Source: Gammaproteobacteria bacterium (GTDB taxonomy: Bacteria; Pseudomonadota; Gammaproteobacteria; Pseudomonadales; Azotimanducaceae). Taken from it: 6,297 nt of DNA. This document shows positions 6,169 through 6,297 of the stretch, in pieces. Both the position numbers and the translations under genes were made by a program. The first letter of the stretch is position 1, and each line of letters opens with the position of its first letter. The DNA is taken from positions 1-6,297 of the forward strand of contig JAUILW010000203.1 in NCBI GenBank assembly GCA_030432795.1, in the 5' to 3' direction. The notes below the pieces were generated by a model, which saw nothing but the letters and a program-made list of their open reading frames with translations, made no database searches and had not been told where the DNA came from.

Positions 6169-6297
6169 TGTGGCTCGCCGGCGGCTTCGCGAGCGCCCGG
6201 TGGTGATGCGGGCGTTTGCTGTTTTTCAGCATAACGCACGGCGTCTGCCAGCCGTTCGTAGCGATAGCCAGCATAGAGGTAAATGGTTTTTGCTTCG
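6165..6297 (-). CDS. C-terminal end of an unrecognised protein, coupled to the protease
   Basis: The minus frame is open from the right edge to a TGA at 6167-6165, giving the last 43 residues of a protein that begins outside the window. It reads KTIYLYAGYRYERLADAV followed by RYAEKQQ, then a Pro/Ala/Gly-rich tail ending GEPH. The first part looks like a compact strand-turn-helix with regularly spaced tyrosines and is clearly protein-like; the tail is probably disordered. I do not recognise the family. Its stop overlaps the TTG start of the protease by three bases (TTGA), so the two are cotranscribed and probably translationally coupled. That hints at related function, such as a partner, regulator or substrate of the protease. 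This remains inference. Confidence 0.65.
   Translation of the reverse strand, partial: EAKTIYLYAGYRYERLADAVRYAEKQQTPASPPGAREAAGEPH

Overview
The window looks like the chromosome of a GC-rich gammaproteobacterium. The evidence is an E. coli-type (class II) dihydroorotase, a long Sua5-type threonylcarbamoyl-AMP synthase, a Fur-box-controlled TonB-dependent siderophore receptor, and dense coding with short gaps. The genus cannot be fixed from this sequence.

Layout, left to right. (1) Positions 1-476, minus strand: the C-terminal part of an IS91/ISCR-like transposase. Its N-terminal and HUH portions are missing next to pyrC, and it runs off the left edge. (2) 483-1517, minus: pyrC, with a GTG start. 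(3) 1518-1617: a 100-bp divergent intergenic region. (4) 1618-2565, plus: the Sua5/TsaC-family tRNA t6A enzyme. It converges on the next gene with only 11 bp between them, and a hairpin lies across its stop codon. (5) 3123-5249 then 2577-3113, minus: a two-gene iron operon. It encodes an outer-membrane siderophore receptor followed 9 bp later by a small PepSY-type inner-membrane protein, with a Fur-type hexamer array and a candidate promoter just upstream. (6) 5310-5430: a short intergenic stretch with one small hairpin. (7) 5431-6168, minus: a trypsin/HtrA-like serine protease without signal peptide or PDZ domain. It has a TTG start that overlaps the stop of a gene entering from the right edge (6165-6297).

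Functionally, pyrC and sua5 are housekeeping genes (pyrimidine synthesis and tRNA modification). The receptor/PepSY pair is an iron-acquisition unit: the receptor would bring a ferric siderophore across the outer membrane, and the PepSY protein may help release or reduce iron at the inner membrane. The protease and its translationally coupled upstream partner form the least understood module. No CRISPR array, rRNA or tRNA gene was recognised. I do not see a clearly new multi-gene system. The protease pair and the PepSY partner are the best candidates for a second look.
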